Shown piece by piece: positions 36,984 to 50,830 of a stretch of 64,000 bases of DNA. The DNA lies in the NCBI RefSeq assembly GCF_016889705.1, contig NZ_CP069526.1, positions 8,336,001-8,400,000 on the forward strand, given 5' to 3'. Made by a program: the position numbers and the translations under genes. The notes below the pieces were generated by a model that had not been told where the DNA came from, did no database searches, and was given only the letters and a program-made list of their open reading frames with translations. Each line of letters opens with the position of its first letter. The stretch's first letter is position 1. This DNA comes from Amycolatopsis sp. FDAARGOS 1241. Its GTDB lineage: Bacteria > Actinomycetota > Actinomycetes > Mycobacteriales > Pseudonocardiaceae.

Positions 36984-37362
36984 GGTGGCTGCGTTCCTTG
37001 TCGTCTCGTGCCGCTTTGTCTCGTCAACCTGGGCCGGGGCCCGGGTTTCAGCAGTTCAACGGCCCTGTCCCCGGTCCACGCGGTCGGGCGTGTCGCGCCC
37101 GCCGCACAGACGGATCCCGTGGGATCGTCGTCTTGCCTGGTCTTCCTCTACGTGAGGAGGCCGCGGGCCGGCTGTGGTGCTCGAGCGCCGTCCCTACTGG
37201 CCCTTGCCCGCTAGCCTCACCCGAAGGAAGAGCTCCACGGACCGTGGCCACTCGTGCCGGGGCGGCCGGAACCCCCGTCAGTTCAAATCTGTCGATTCGA
37301 GAACCGGTAGGAATTCGGCCGCCCCTGGACGAGCAACCTGATTAGTGTCGCACACGTGATTT
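36984..37362. other. Leader region of the S10 operon
   Basis: About 380 bp between the tuf terminator and rpsJ with no gene. A promoter for the S10 operon must lie here unless tuf reads through, but I see no clear -35/-10 pair. A small palindrome (GATCCC, two bases, GGGATC; 37113-37126) and several GC-rich arms could fold in the leader RNA. Confidence 0.5.
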
Positions 37363-37406
37363 GACGCCCCTGACCCGGGGGTGTAGTGACCCCCGGGAGG
37401 GGCGTC
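37363..37406 (-). terminator. Strong terminator directly behind tuf
   Basis: An outer 8-bp stem (37363-37370 with 37399-37406) and an inner 9-bp stem (37374-37382 with 37389-37397) close on a six-base loop. It begins four bases after the tuf stop and ends the str operon before the S10 operon. No T-run follows. Confidence 0.85.
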
Positions 37407-37410
37407 TGAA

Positions 37411-38604
<1,194 letters not shown>

Positions 38605-38639
38605 TGGAATGTCCTCCTGGACTGGTTTCGCTTCGTGCA

Positions 38640-38667
38640 CGCGGGCCGGCGTGGCTGCCGGCCCGCG
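38640..38667 (-). promoter_or_regulatory. Stem-loop in the fusA-tuf gap
   Basis: An 11-bp perfect stem (38640-38650 with 38657-38667, six-base loop) lies in the 126-bp gap before tuf. It may be a processing or pausing site that lets tuf be expressed above fusA. The role is inferred. Confidence 0.5.
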
Positions 38668-38730
38668 ATGTTTTCGTCGGTGCTGCGGACGTTCAGGAGA
38701 GTTCCCTCAAGCCCGCGAGCGGGAGGGGGA

Positions 38731-40830
38731 TTACTCCCCCGTCGCCTTCGCGATGATTTCCTTCGCGACGTTCGCGGGAACCTCGGCGTAGGAGTCGAAC
38801 ACCATGGAGTAGTTCGCGCGACCCTGGGTGCGAGACCGCAGGTCGCCCACGTAACCGAACATCTCCGACAGCGGCACCAGTGCCTTCACGACACGGGTAC
38901 CGGCGCGCTCCTCCATGGCCTGGATCTGGCCACGGCGGGAGTTGAGGTCGCCGATCACGTCACCCATGTAGTCCTCGGGCGTCGTGACCTCGACGGCCAT
39001 CATCGGCTCGAGGATGACCGGGCCGGCCTTCCTCGCGGCTTCCTTCATCGCCATGGAACCGGCGATCTTGAACGCCATCTCCGAAGAGTCGACCTCGTGG
39101 TACGCACCGTCCAACAAGGTGAACTTCAACCCGACGAGCGGGTAGCCGGCCAGCACGCCGTACTGCATGGCGTCCTGCGCGCCCGCGTCGACCGACGGGA
39201 TGTACTCCCGCGGCACGCGACCACCGGTGACCTTGTTGTCGAACTCGTAGAGGGCACCGTCGGTGCTCTCGAGCGGCTCCAGCTTCACGATGACCTTCGC
39301 GAACTGGCCGGAACCACCGGTCTGCTTCTTGTGGACGTACTCGAGCTTGTCCACGGTCTTGCGGACGGTCTCGCGGTATGCCACCTGCGGCTTACCGATG
39401 TTCGCCTCGACCTTGTAGTCGGACTTCATGCGGTTGACGAGCACCTCGAGGTGGAGCTCGCCCATGCCGGCGATGATCGTCTGCCCGGTCTCCTCGTCGA
39501 GCTGGACCTGGAAAGTCGGGTCCTCCTCGGCGAGCTTCTGGATCGCGAGCGACAGCTTCTCCTGGTCGGCCTTCGTCTTCGGCTCGATGGCGACCCGGAT
39601 CACGGGATCCGGGAAGGTCATCGACTCGAGAACGACCGGGTTCTGCGGGTCGGCCAGCGTGTCACCGGTCGTGGTGTCCTTCAGGCCGATGACCGCGTAG
39701 ATGTGGCCGGCCTGGGCCTCCTCGACCGGGTTCTCCTTGTTGGAGTGCATCTGGAAGAGCTTGCCGATGCGCTCCTTGCGCTCCTTGGTCGCGTTGACGA
39801 CCTGGGCGCCTGCGGCGACCTTGCCCGAGTAGACCCGGATGTAGGTCAGCTTGCCGAAGAACGGGTGCGCGGCGATCTTGAACGCGAGCGCGGAGAACGG
39901 CTCGTCGACCGAGGGCTTGCGCGAGACCGGGGTCTCACCGTCGGGCAGCGTGCCCTCGACGGCCGGCACGTCCAGCGGGGACGGCAGGTAGTCGATGACC
40001 GCGTCCAGCATCGGCTGCACGCCCTTGTTCTTGAAGGCGGAACCGGTGAGCACCGGGTACGCCTCGCGCGCGATCGTGAGCTTGCGGATGCCGGCCTTGA
40101 TCTGGGCCTCGGTGAGCTCCTCGCCCTCGAGGAACTTCTCCATCAGCGCGTCGTCGGCCTCGGCAACCGTCTCGACGAGCTTCTCGCGGTACTCGGCAGC
40201 GCGGTCGGCCAGCTCGGCGGGGATGTCCTCGACCGAGTAGTCCTCACCCTTCTTGACCTCGCCGCGCCAGGTCAGCGCCTTCATGCGGACCAGGTCGATG
40301 ACACCCTCGAAGTCGTTCTCGGCGCCGATCGGCAGCTGGATGACCAGCGGCCGCGCCCCGAGGCGCTCCTCGATGGTGCGCACGGTGAAGTAGAAGTCCG
40401 CACCCAGCTTGTCCATCTTGTTGACGAAGCAGATGCGCGGAACTTCGTACTTGTCCGCCTGCCGCCAGACCTGCTCGGACTGCGGCTCGACACCTTCCTT
40501 GCCGTCGAACACGGCAACGGCGCCGTCGAGCACGCGCAGCGAGCGCTCCACCTCGACGGTGAAGTCGACGTGCCCGGGGGTGTCGATGATGTTGATCTGG
40601 TGATCGGCCCAGAACGTGGTGGTGGCAGCCGAGGTGATGGTGATACCCCGCTTCTGCTCCTCCTCCATCCAGTCCATGGTGGCGGCGCCGTCGTGGACTT
40701 CGCCGATCTTGTAGTTGATCCCGGTGTAGAACAGGATCCGCTCGGTGGTGGTGGTCTTACCGGCGTCGATGTGCGCCATGATGCCGATGTTGCGGACCTT
40801 GTTCAGGTCGGTCAGCACTTCACGTGCCAC
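38731..40830 (-). CDS. fusA: Elongation factor G
   Basis: A 699-residue translocation GTPase with five domains. G motifs are [23 protein letters not shown] and NKMDKLGAD near the N terminus. Domain IV and V signatures include [23 protein letters not shown] 40830 with a GGGGAA site is the start. It is the third gene of the str operon, 63 bases after rpsG. Length is normal for EF-G 1. Confidence 0.98.
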   Translation of the reverse strand: MAREVLTDLNKVRNIGIMAHIDAGKTTTTERILFYTGINYKIGEVHDGAATMDWMEEEQKRGITITSAATTTFWADHQINIIDTPGHVDFTVEVERSLRVLDGAVAVFDGKEGVEPQSEQVWRQADKYEVPRICFVNKMDKLGADFYFTVRTIEERLGARPLVIQLPIGAENDFEGVIDLVRMKALTWRGEVKKGEDYSVEDIPAELADRAAEYREKLVETVAEADDALMEKFLEGEELTEAQIKAGIRKLTIAREAYPVLTGSAFKNKGVQPMLDAVIDYLPSPLDVPAVEGTLPDGETPVSRKPSVDEPFSALAFKIAAHPFFGKLTYIRVYSGKVAAGAQVVNATKERKERIGKLFQMHSNKENPVEEAQAGHIYAVIGLKDTTTGDTLADPQNPVVLESMTFPDPVIRVAIEPKTKADQEKLSLAIQKLAEEDPTFQVQLDEETGQTIIAGMGELHLEVLVNRMKSDYKVEANIGKPQVAYRETVRKTVDKLEYVHKKQTGGSGQFAKVIVKLEPLESTDGALYEFDNKVTGGRVPREYIPSVDAGAQDAMQYGVLAGYPLVGLKFTLLDGAYHEVDSSEMAFKIAGSMAMKEAARKAGPVILEPMMAVEVTTPEDYMGDVIGDLNSRRGQIQAMEERAGTRVVKALVPLSEMFGYVGDLRSRTQGRANYSMVFDSYAEVPANVAKEIIAKATGE

Positions 40831-40893
40831 GAGAATGTTCCCCTGTCTCGAACTTGGGGCCCGGCATGGCTTCTATCGGCAGCCGGGCGGTCA

Positions 40894-41364
40894 TCACCAG
40901 CGGTAGTGCGCGAAGGCCTTGTTGGACTCGGCCATCTTGTGCGTGTCCTCACGGCGCTTGACGCTGGCGCCAAGGCCGTTGCTCGCGTCGAGCAGCTCGT
41001 TCTGCAGGCGCTCGATCATCGTCTTCTCGCGGCGCTGCTGCGAGAAGGAGACCAGCCAGCGGAGGGCGAGCGTGGTGGAGCGACCGGGCTTGACCTCGAT
41101 CGGCACCTGGTAGGTGGCACCACCGACACGGCGGCTCTTCACCTCGATGGTGGGCTTCACGTTGTCGAGCGCGCGCTTCAGCGTGACGACCGGGTCGGTG
41201 CCGGTCTTCTCGCGAGCACCTTCCAGCGCGCCGTACACGATGCGCTCGGCCAGCGACCGCTTCCCGTCCTTCAGCACCTTGTTCACCAGCTGGGTGACCA
41301 GCGGCGAGGCGTAGACGGGGTCGGAGATCAACGGCCGCTTCGGGGCCGGACCCTTGCGAGGCAT
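40894..41364 (-). CDS. rpsG: 30S ribosomal protein S7
   Basis: A 156-residue S7 ([41 protein letters not shown]-terminal [11 protein letters not shown]). It organises the 3' domain of 16S rRNA. ATG 41364 overlaps the rpsL stop by a few bases, so translation is coupled. Confidence 0.98.
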   Translation of the reverse strand: MPRKGPAPKRPLISDPVYASPLVTQLVNKVLKDGKRSLAERIVYGALEGAREKTGTDPVVTLKRALDNVKPTIEVKSRRVGGATYQVPIEVKPGRSTTLALRWLVSFSQQRREKTMIERLQNELLDASNGLGASVKRREDTHKMAESNKAFAHYRW

Positions 41365-41738
41365 CAGCTCTTCTCCTTCTTCGCGCCGTACCGACTGCGC
41401 GCCTGCTTGCGGTTCTTCACGCCCTGCGTGTCGAGGGAACCGCGGATGATCTTGTAGCGAACGCCAGGCAGGTCCTTCACCCGGCCGCCACGCACGAGCA
41501 CCATCGAGTGCTCCTGCAGGTTGTGGCCTTCACCGGGGATGTACGCCGTGACCTCGATGCCGCTGGTCAGCTTCACACGCGCCACCTTGCGCAGCGCCGA
41601 GTTCGGCTTCTTCGGGGTCGTGGTGTACACGCGGGTGCACACGCCACGACGCTGCGGGCTCCCCTTGAGGGCCGCGGTCTTCTGCTTGGCAGCCTTGTCC
41701 TGGCGGCCCTTGCGGACCAGCTGCTGGATCGTGGGCAA
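41364..41738 (-). CDS. rpsL: 30S ribosomal protein S12
   Basis: A 124-residue decoding-centre protein ([20 protein letters not shown]). Both streptomycin-relevant regions are wild type: [13 protein letters not shown] and [12 protein letters not shown] keep their lysines. Initiation seems to be at TTG 41738, a rare start, with only a weak AAAGCTGG site upstream. It is the first gene of the str operon (rpsL-rpsG-fusA-tuf). Confidence 0.97.
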   Translation of the reverse strand: MPTIQQLVRKGRQDKAAKQKTAALKGSPQRRGVCTRVYTTTPKKPNSALRKVARVKLTSGIEVTAYIPGEGHNLQEHSMVLVRGGRVKDLPGVRYKIIRGSLDTQGVKNRKQARSRYGAKKEKS

Positions 41739-42095
41739 TGGACCAGCTTTCTGTCTGCGATCTTGCTTCTTCGTGTCTTCACCGGCCCCCGCGGTCGGGC
41801 GTGTCGGCCCGAGTCACGGTCTCTCGACCGGTAACTTCCCGGAGGGGTTTTCCGTCGGAACCCCACGTGGACGAGGCCGGTGAACCGGGTGCGCAAGCAC
41901 CCCGCTCATGCCGCACGGCACGCGGAGCGGCCCGACGCCTGCCGGGCACGGTCTCCAAAGATACCCGGCCACCTCGCGGGCGGTCCGGGCGGGGGGTCGG
42001 AAGTGACGGTGACCGCCCATCGTAACCCCAGATGGGGGCTGTGCGGGCAATGCCGCGCGAAGGTCCCGTCACTAACAACGTGACGGACGTCCCGC
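41739..42095. other. Upstream region of the str operon
   Basis: About 360 bp without a convincing gene. It should hold the rpsL promoter. A leftward TACGAT hexamer (42019-42024) is a possible -10, but no -35 stands at the right distance, so no promoter is called. Confidence 0.4.
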
Positions 42096-42254
42096 CTATT
42101 CCTCGTCGGGCTTCGCGTGGTCGGCCCGCCCGGGGTGGGGGTCGCGCGACAGGTCGATCAGCGGGTGGACGCCGGCCCCCTCAGGCGCGGCGTGACTCCC
42201 CCGGGTCTCGTTCGACTCCTCTTCAGGCCGGTCGGCGGTGCCGTTGCCGTCCAT
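42096..42254 (-). CDS. Proposed small acidic protein upstream of rpsL
   Basis: A 52-residue frame from ATG 42254 to TAG 42096. An AGAGGAG ribosome-binding site stands seven bases before the start, one of the best in the window. The product is hydrophilic, rich in Asp, Glu, His and Pro (RPEEESNETRGSH, then PHPGRADHAKPDEE), without hydrophobic segments or known motif; it looks disordered. It is leftward like the str operon, 357 bases upstream of rpsL, and divergent from the GNAT gene. Confidence 0.5.
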   Translation of the reverse strand: MDGNGTADRPEEESNETRGSHAAPEGAGVHPLIDLSRDPHPGRADHAKPDEE

Positions 42255-42395
42255 GACGCACTCCTCTTGTCGGTTTCCCTGCGAATCGCACCGTACCCAG
42301 TTCCACGATCGGGTGACACCGCGGGACCGAACGTCCCTTTGCCGAGGTGATCGACATGCCCGTTATCCAGTGGACGCGCCGGTGACGATGGATCC

Positions 42396-42881
42396 GTGCC
42401 GATCTGGACCATCGCGGTGACCCCCGTCCACCATCCTGACGCGCGCGCGATCCTGCGCGAGTACCTCACCGACGTCGCCGGTCGGTACTGGGGCCGGCCG
42501 GCCACCGAGGCCGAGGTGGACCAGGCCCTGGCCGAAGAGCCGAGCGACGACCTCGTCGCCCCGACCGGCGCGTTCCTCATCGCCCGGTTGCCGGACGGCA
42601 CGATGACCGGCTGCGCCGGCACGCGTGTGGTGCGGCCGGGGCTGAACGAGCTGACCCGGGTGTACGTGCGGCCGGCGCACCGCGGCCGCGGTGGCGGCAC
42701 GCGGCTCGTCGCGGCGGCCGAGGACGCGGCACGGGCCCTCGGGGCCGACGTGATGCGGCTCGACACCCGGTCCGATCTCGTCGAGGCCCGGGCGCTCTAC
42801 GCGCGCACGGGATACGCGGAGGTCGAGCCGTTCAACGACGACAAGTACGCGGAGCACTGGTTCGCAAAGGATCTTCGCTGA
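42396..42881 (+). CDS. GNAT-family N-acetyltransferase
   Basis: A 161-residue single GNAT domain. The acetyl-CoA loop is RPAHRGRGGGTRLVAAAED near residues 93-110, preceded by strand LTRVYVRP. The C-terminal ALYARTGYAEVEPF is the usual closing strand. It should transfer an acetyl group from acetyl-CoA to an amine; the substrate cannot be told. GTG 42396 is the start. The gene stands alone, with a strong hairpin after it, so it is probably monocistronic. Confidence 0.9.
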   Translation: MPIWTIAVTPVHHPDARAILREYLTDVAGRYWGRPATEAEVDQALAEEPSDDLVAPTGAFLIARLPDGTMTGCAGTRVVRPGLNELTRVYVRPAHRGRGGGTRLVAAAEDAARALGADVMRLDTRSDLVEARALYARTGYAEVEPFNDDKYAEHWFAKDLR

Positions 42882-42903
42882 GTCCGGTGCCCGGCAACGG
42901 ATT

Positions 42904-42949
42904 CCGAAAGTCCGGTGTGGACCTTCGACCGTCCACACCGGACTTTCGG
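42904..42949 (+). terminator. Terminator behind the GNAT gene
   Basis: A perfect 19-bp inverted repeat (42904-42922 with 42931-42949) with an eight-base loop lies 22 bases after the stop. No T-run follows. It separates the acetyltransferase from the YbaB/WXG cassette. Confidence 0.8.
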
Positions 42950-43052
42950 GCGGCGCCGGAAGCTTGATCACCACCGGCCGGACGCGGGAGTGGCGCTTTC
43001 TCCCGCTTCGGAAAAAATTCACGACTCGCCAGCGCAAATCTGGCAGAAGCGG

Positions 43053-43058
43053 CATAAT
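43053..43058 (+). promoter_or_regulatory. Possible -10 element of the YbaB/WXG cassette
   Basis: CATAAT lies 44 bases upstream of the first gene of the cassette in an AT-richer patch. No convincing -35 is seen at 16-18 bases. Confidence 0.3.
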
Positions 43059-43101
43059 CCGCACGTCCGCACACCCGTCTTGTGCACGTGAGGGGGCCGC
43101 C

Positions 43102-43689
43102 GTGTCGGCTGAGATGGATCGTCTCGTCGCCGAGTTCGAGAAGTTCCAGTCCAAGATCAAGCAGGCCGAGGCGCAGTTCGCCAAGGTCGGCGATCTGCAG
43201 AACGAGGTGACGGCCCTCGAGGCCGTCGCGATGTCACCCGACCGGGCCATCACGGTCGTCGCCGGCCCCGGCGGCTCGGTGAAGGACATCCGGCTGACGC
43301 CCGAAGCGCTGCGCCTGCCGCCGCAGCAACTGGGGTCGAGCATCCTCTCGACCCTGCACCGCGCCGTCGCGGACGCCGCCGTGCAGCAGGCCGGCATCGT
43401 CGACGCGCACGTCGGCGCGGCGTTCGGCCTCGACGTCAGCGGCCAGGTGCTCGAGGCCCAGGCCGAAGCGATGGGAACCACGGCGGACCAGCTGAAGTCC
43501 CAGACGTCGGAGGAGCAGCCGCCACCGGCGCGTCCGGCACCCCGCCGGCCGGCCCCGAGCGACCCCGACGACGACTTCGGCCAGGGTGTCCTGCGCCGCG
43601 ACGACCCCCCGGCCGCTCCTCCGCTGCAGCCGCCGGCCCGCCCGGCCGACGACGGCGGCCGGAAGTTCTGGGACCACGAGGAGTACTGA
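43102..43689 (+). CDS. YbaB/EbfC-like protein with proline-rich tail
   Basis: A 195-residue protein. Residues 1-110 have the YbaB/EbfC fold pattern: long coiled N-terminal helix (MDRLVAEFEKFQSKIKQAEA), the short strand pair AITVVAGPGGSVKDIRLTPE, then a helix HRAVADAAVQQAG. YbaB proteins are small dimeric nucleoid-associated DNA binders; in actinobacteria YbaB-like proteins often stand next to WXG100 genes, where their role is unknown. From about 130 the chain is Pro/Asp-rich and ends near the aromatic KFWDHEEY. GTG 43102 with a GAGGGGG site was chosen over upstream starts. The stop touches the next ATG (TGATG). Confidence 0.8.
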   Translation: MSAEMDRLVAEFEKFQSKIKQAEAQFAKVGDLQNEVTALEAVAMSPDRAITVVAGPGGSVKDIRLTPEALRLPPQQLGSSILSTLHRAVADAAVQQAGIVDAHVGAAFGLDVSGQVLEAQAEAMGTTADQLKSQTSEEQPPPARPAPRRPAPSDPDDDFGQGVLRRDDPPAAPPLQPPARPADDGGRKFWDHEEY

Positions 43690-44012
43690 TGGGCCACGAA
43701 GTAGACCTCCCCGCGCTGCGGAAGTACGCGTCGAGCACGCTGCCCCACTACAAAGACGCGGCCGCCAAGTTCGGCAACCTCGTGGACCAGGCCGACGTGA
43801 CGGACAAGTCGTGGGGCCTGATCGGGCTCGCGGTGAAGCAGACGTACACAAGCAAGCTGGAGAACCTGCGTGAGCTGCTCGAACTGATGAAGACCGGGGT
43901 CGACACGTTCAGCGGGAAGATGAGCCAGGCCGCTGACATCTACGACGGCAAGCAGAAGGACGCCGTCCTCAAGCTCGGCAAGACCAAGGTGACCATCGAC
44001 GGACCGCTCTGA
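43689..44012 (+). CDS. WXG100-like type VII secretion substrate
   Basis: A 107-residue helix-turn-helix protein of WXG100 size. The turn is SWGLIG near residue 42, a W-G variant of WxG, with a long second helix (KLENLRELLELMKTGVDTFS). It overlaps the YbaB-like gene by one base and is followed 13 bases later by the large substrate-like gene, so it probably forms a pair or chaperone complex with that product. The family assignment is by size, helical pattern and position, not by a search. Confidence 0.75.
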   Translation: MGHEVDLPALRKYASSTLPHYKDAAAKFGNLVDQADVTDKSWGLIGLAVKQTYTSKLENLRELLELMKTGVDTFSGKMSQAADIYDGKQKDAVLKLGKTKVTIDGPL

Positions 44013-44025
44013 GCTGGGGGAAGAG

Positions 44026-45180
44026 ATGGCGGACAGCATCGCCGACGGCGTCAAGCTGAAGCAGGACGAAGAGGGCTTCGGCCACAACGCCATGGAGGCG
44101 GCCAAGAAAGCGCCGATCGTCGGCAAGGGCGTGGAGGGCGTTTCGAACGCCATCGACAACTACGGTGACGCGGACAGCGTCGGCGACTTCGCCGGTGCCA
44201 CCGGCCAGATGCTCAAGGACGGCGCGGGCTTCGTCGCCGGCGCGGCGGTCGACGTCGCGAGCTTCGCGCTCGACCCGGTGAACTGGCTGGTCAGCAACGG
44301 CCTGAACATGCTCCTCGAGCTGATCTCGCCGCTGCAGGACGCCCTGCACTTCGTGACCGGCGACGGTCCCGCGCTGAAGGACGCCGCAGGCAACTTCAAC
44401 GAGATCGGCATGGGCTTCATCAAGCTCGGCGAAGACTTCACCGAGAAGGGCCGCGACGAGCTGAAGGGCTGGCTGGGCGACGGCGGCGATGCCGCCCGGA
44501 AGGCGCTGGACCAGTTCTCCGAGGGCATCAAGGGCATCGGCTACACCACCGGCGGCGTCGGCGAGACGTTGCAGATGTGGTCGATGGTCATGACCGTGAT
44601 CGAAGAGGTCGTGAAGGCGATCATCTCCGAGCTGGTCAGCTGGCTGATCTACATCTGGCTGCCCGCGCTCGCCGCTTCCATCGTCAGCCTCGGCTCGTCG
44701 GTGGCGGGTGCGATGACGGCGTCGATTGCCAAGGCGGCCAGCGCGTTCACGAAGATCACGAAGCACCTCGGGAAGCTGGGCGAGCTACTGCAGAAGTTCG
44801 TGAACTTCCTCGCGAAGTGGAGCGACAACCTGATCAAGGAGGGCTCGAAGCTGAGTCCGTCCGGCCGCGGCGGGATGACACCGGGCGCGGAGAAGGTGGT
44901 GGCGAGCGCGTTCGCCAAGGAGAGCGGCACCCGCGGCGCGGCGACCGTCGATGCGCTCGCGGACGCCGCCAAGGCCGGCGGGGACGAGGCCGTCAAGCAG
45001 GTGGTCGGGGTCAGCCCGGGTGACTTCGGCAAGGGCTCCGGCACCAACAAGAAGATGGGATTCGACTTCGTGAACAAGGCGATCGACAACGCCAAGGACA
45101 TCGCCAAGGCCGGCGAAGCGGCCGAATCCGGTTACAGCTCCGACAAGGAGACCCGCGAGAACCTCGACATGGGCGGTTGA
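44026..45180 (+). CDS. Large helical WXG-associated protein, putative type VII secretion cargo
   Basis: A 384-residue protein. The N-terminal 200 residues are mainly amphipathic helices with Gly turns. A hydrophobic block at about 185-235 (MVMTVIEEVVKAIISELVSW, then LALAASI-like) resembles the central hydrophobic part of long actinobacterial T7SS substrates. The C-terminal 120 residues are Ala/Gly/Lys-rich, with no enzyme motif and no obvious toxin domain. A GGGGGAAGAG site precedes the ATG. It lies 13 bases after the WXG100-like gene and overlaps the next gene. Export, membrane insertion or pore formation are all possible; the function is unknown. Confidence 0.7.
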   Translation: MADSIADGVKLKQDEEGFGHNAMEAAKKAPIVGKGVEGVSNAIDNYGDADSVGDFAGATGQMLKDGAGFVAGAAVDVASFALDPVNWLVSNGLNMLLELISPLQDALHFVTGDGPALKDAAGNFNEIGMGFIKLGEDFTEKGRDELKGWLGDGGDAARKALDQFSEGIKGIGYTTGGVGETLQMWSMVMTVIEEVVKAIISELVSWLIYIWLPALAASIVSLGSSVAGAMTASIAKAASAFTKITKHLGKLGELLQKFVNFLAKWSDNLIKEGSKLSPSGRGGMTPGAEKVVASAFAKESGTRGAATVDALADAAKAGGDEAVKQVVGVSPGDFGKGSGTNKKMGFDFVNKAIDNAKDIAKAGEAAESGYSSDKETRENLDMGG

Positions 45181-46676
45181 GCGGAGTGCTCGGCCCCTGG
45201 TTCATCGTCGGCGGCTACGCGCTGGCTTTTGTCCTGCTGTGGCTCGGCACCTGGTTCGAGCGGCGCAGCACGGTCGCGGCTGCGGTGTGCTTCGGGCTCT
45301 GCGGTGTCGCGTTCTCCGAAACGTCGCTGTACTGGCTTTCGGCCGGAACGGGCAGCGACGTACCGCAGCTGCTGTGGTTCGCGTTCCCGCTTGCCTTCGC
45401 CGCGCTCGTCGCGTGGCGGGGCTGGCGGCAGCGGACGTGGATCGCGAGGATCGCCGGCGCGTCCGAGCGGCAGACGTTCGGCGTGCTCCCCCACCTCGGC
45501 CGCGGTGTGGCGCTCGACCACCCGGATCCCGATCCGGTCCGCACGACGGTCGAGTTCGACCTGCGGGGCCACCGGGTGCTGGGCATCGAATACTCGACCA
45601 CCCCCCGCCGCGAGGACGAGCGGTTCGCCGAGGTCGCCAAGGTCGCGGAGCAGATCGACGCGATCCACTCCGCGGTGCAGCTGCGGATCCCGGCCGTGCC
45701 GGCGCTGGTGATTTCACCGAAGACCGGGGCGTTCGAACCGGAACACTTCACCCCGCTGGAAGACGCCCGGATCACCCGCAACTCCTTCGGCTGGCTGAAG
45801 CCCGACACCGCGCTGGACACCTTCGAGGCCGGCGCCGAGTTCGACCGCCGGTTCTCGGTGACCACGTCCGACCCCGAGTTCGCCACGGCCGTGCTCACCG
45901 ACGAGGTCCGCACGCTGATCCTCGACGACCTCTGGTTCCGCGTGCACCAGGTCGCGTTCCACGGCGACGCGATGTGGACCAGCGAGTCGGGTGGGCTGAC
46001 GGAAGACCGCATGTTCGGCAACTCACGCCGGCTCGCGGTGCTGGCTTCCGCCGTGCCCGCACCGGTCTGGGAAGTGTGGGCGGCCGACGCTGAATTCAGC
46101 TCGGCGGCCGCCGGTACCGACACGGGCTACGACGCTTGGTACGGCAAGCGCGGCGGCGCCGTGCGCACCCCGGTGAACCGCTTCCGAGAGGCCGCGGACC
46201 GCCAGCCGGTCACCTCGGTGTCGCTGACCACGCGCACGGTGATCGCGGCCGGCCTGGTGGTGGGCTCGTTGTTCCCGATCGCCAACTCGGTGGCTGCGGT
46301 CGCCGGCGTGGCACCCGAGGTGCAGCTGACCGTCACCGCGTTCGCCGAAGGCCGGTCGGGCTGCGCAGGGCGCTCCAGCAGCTGCAACAGCAGCTTCCCG
46401 CAGGTCAGCGGAACCTACCAGCTCGACGGCACCACCCACGACGTCACCACTTCCTGGTTCGGCGCGCTACCGCGCCGGGGCGACGTCCTCGACGTGGCGA
46501 TCGGCCCGCTGTGGTGGCACCCGGTGCTGGAGAACAACCGGGCGTCCGTGCTCACCCTGCTCGTCGGCCTCGTCCCGCTGTTGCTCGGTGCGGGCCTCGC
46601 CAAGGCGACTTACCGGCCTCGCCCGCCGCGGCGGGTGCGGAAGCTGCGCAAGAGCCGGGAAGCTGCCATCGCCTAG
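45177..46676 (+). CDS. Multi-pass membrane protein of unknown function, last gene of the WXG cassette
   Basis: A protein of about 499 residues. Two or three transmembrane helices lie near residues 8-27, 32-50 and 62-80. A cytoplasmic domain of about 260 residues follows; its segment from FDRRFSVTTSDPEFATAVLT onward recalls an actinobacterial membrane-protein domain of unknown role. Then come a helix near 355-375, an outer loop with paired cysteines (RSGCAGRSSSCNSSF) and a last helix near 460-480 with a very basic tail. TTG 45177 overlaps the preceding stop; GTG 45186 is the alternative. As the only membrane protein of the cassette it may receive or anchor the two WXG-type products. Confidence 0.75.
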   Translation: MSGVLGPWFIVGGYALAFVLLWLGTWFERRSTVAAAVCFGLCGVAFSETSLYWLSAGTGSDVPQLLWFAFPLAFAALVAWRGWRQRTWIARIAGASERQTFGVLPHLGRGVALDHPDPDPVRTTVEFDLRGHRVLGIEYSTTPRREDERFAEVAKVAEQIDAIHSAVQLRIPAVPALVISPKTGAFEPEHFTPLEDARITRNSFGWLKPDTALDTFEAGAEFDRRFSVTTSDPEFATAVLTDEVRTLILDDLWFRVHQVAFHGDAMWTSESGGLTEDRMFGNSRRLAVLASAVPAPVWEVWAADAEFSSAAAGTDTGYDAWYGKRGGAVRTPVNRFREAADRQPVTSVSLTTRTVIAAGLVVGSLFPIANSVAAVAGVAPEVQLTVTAFAEGRSGCAGRSSSCNSSFPQVSGTYQLDGTTHDVTTSWFGALPRRGDVLDVAIGPLWWHPVLENNRASVLTLLVGLVPLLLGAGLAKATYRPRPPRRVRKLRKSREAAIA

Positions 46677-46766
46677 TTGGGCCTCGCCGGCCGGTGGCCG
46701 CCCGCCCGGCCGGCGAGGCGAGTCAGGACGCCATGCGAGGCCCGGGAACCCGGCCCCACGTACGAC

Positions 46767-46804
46767 GAAGGCCCCCGGCCGGGGAAACCCGGCCGAAGGC
46801 CTTC
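46767..46804. terminator. Bidirectional terminator between the WXG cassette and rpoC
   Basis: An outer 7-bp stem (46767-46773 with 46798-46804) and an inner 8-bp stem (46776-46783 with 46788-46795) close on a GAAA tetraloop. It is followed rightward by TTTC and lies between convergent genes, so it can end both transcripts. Confidence 0.85.
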
Positions 46805-46829
46805 TTTCGACTGCTCAGCTACGTCCGGC

Positions 46830-50741
<3,912 letters not shown>

Positions 50742-50830
50742 GTCTAAATCCCCTTGGGGTTGTCTCGGCTAGAGGAGGGATCGGCGGTGGAGCGGGGACC
50801 CACGGGAGGCAGGTCCCCGCTCGACACCGG

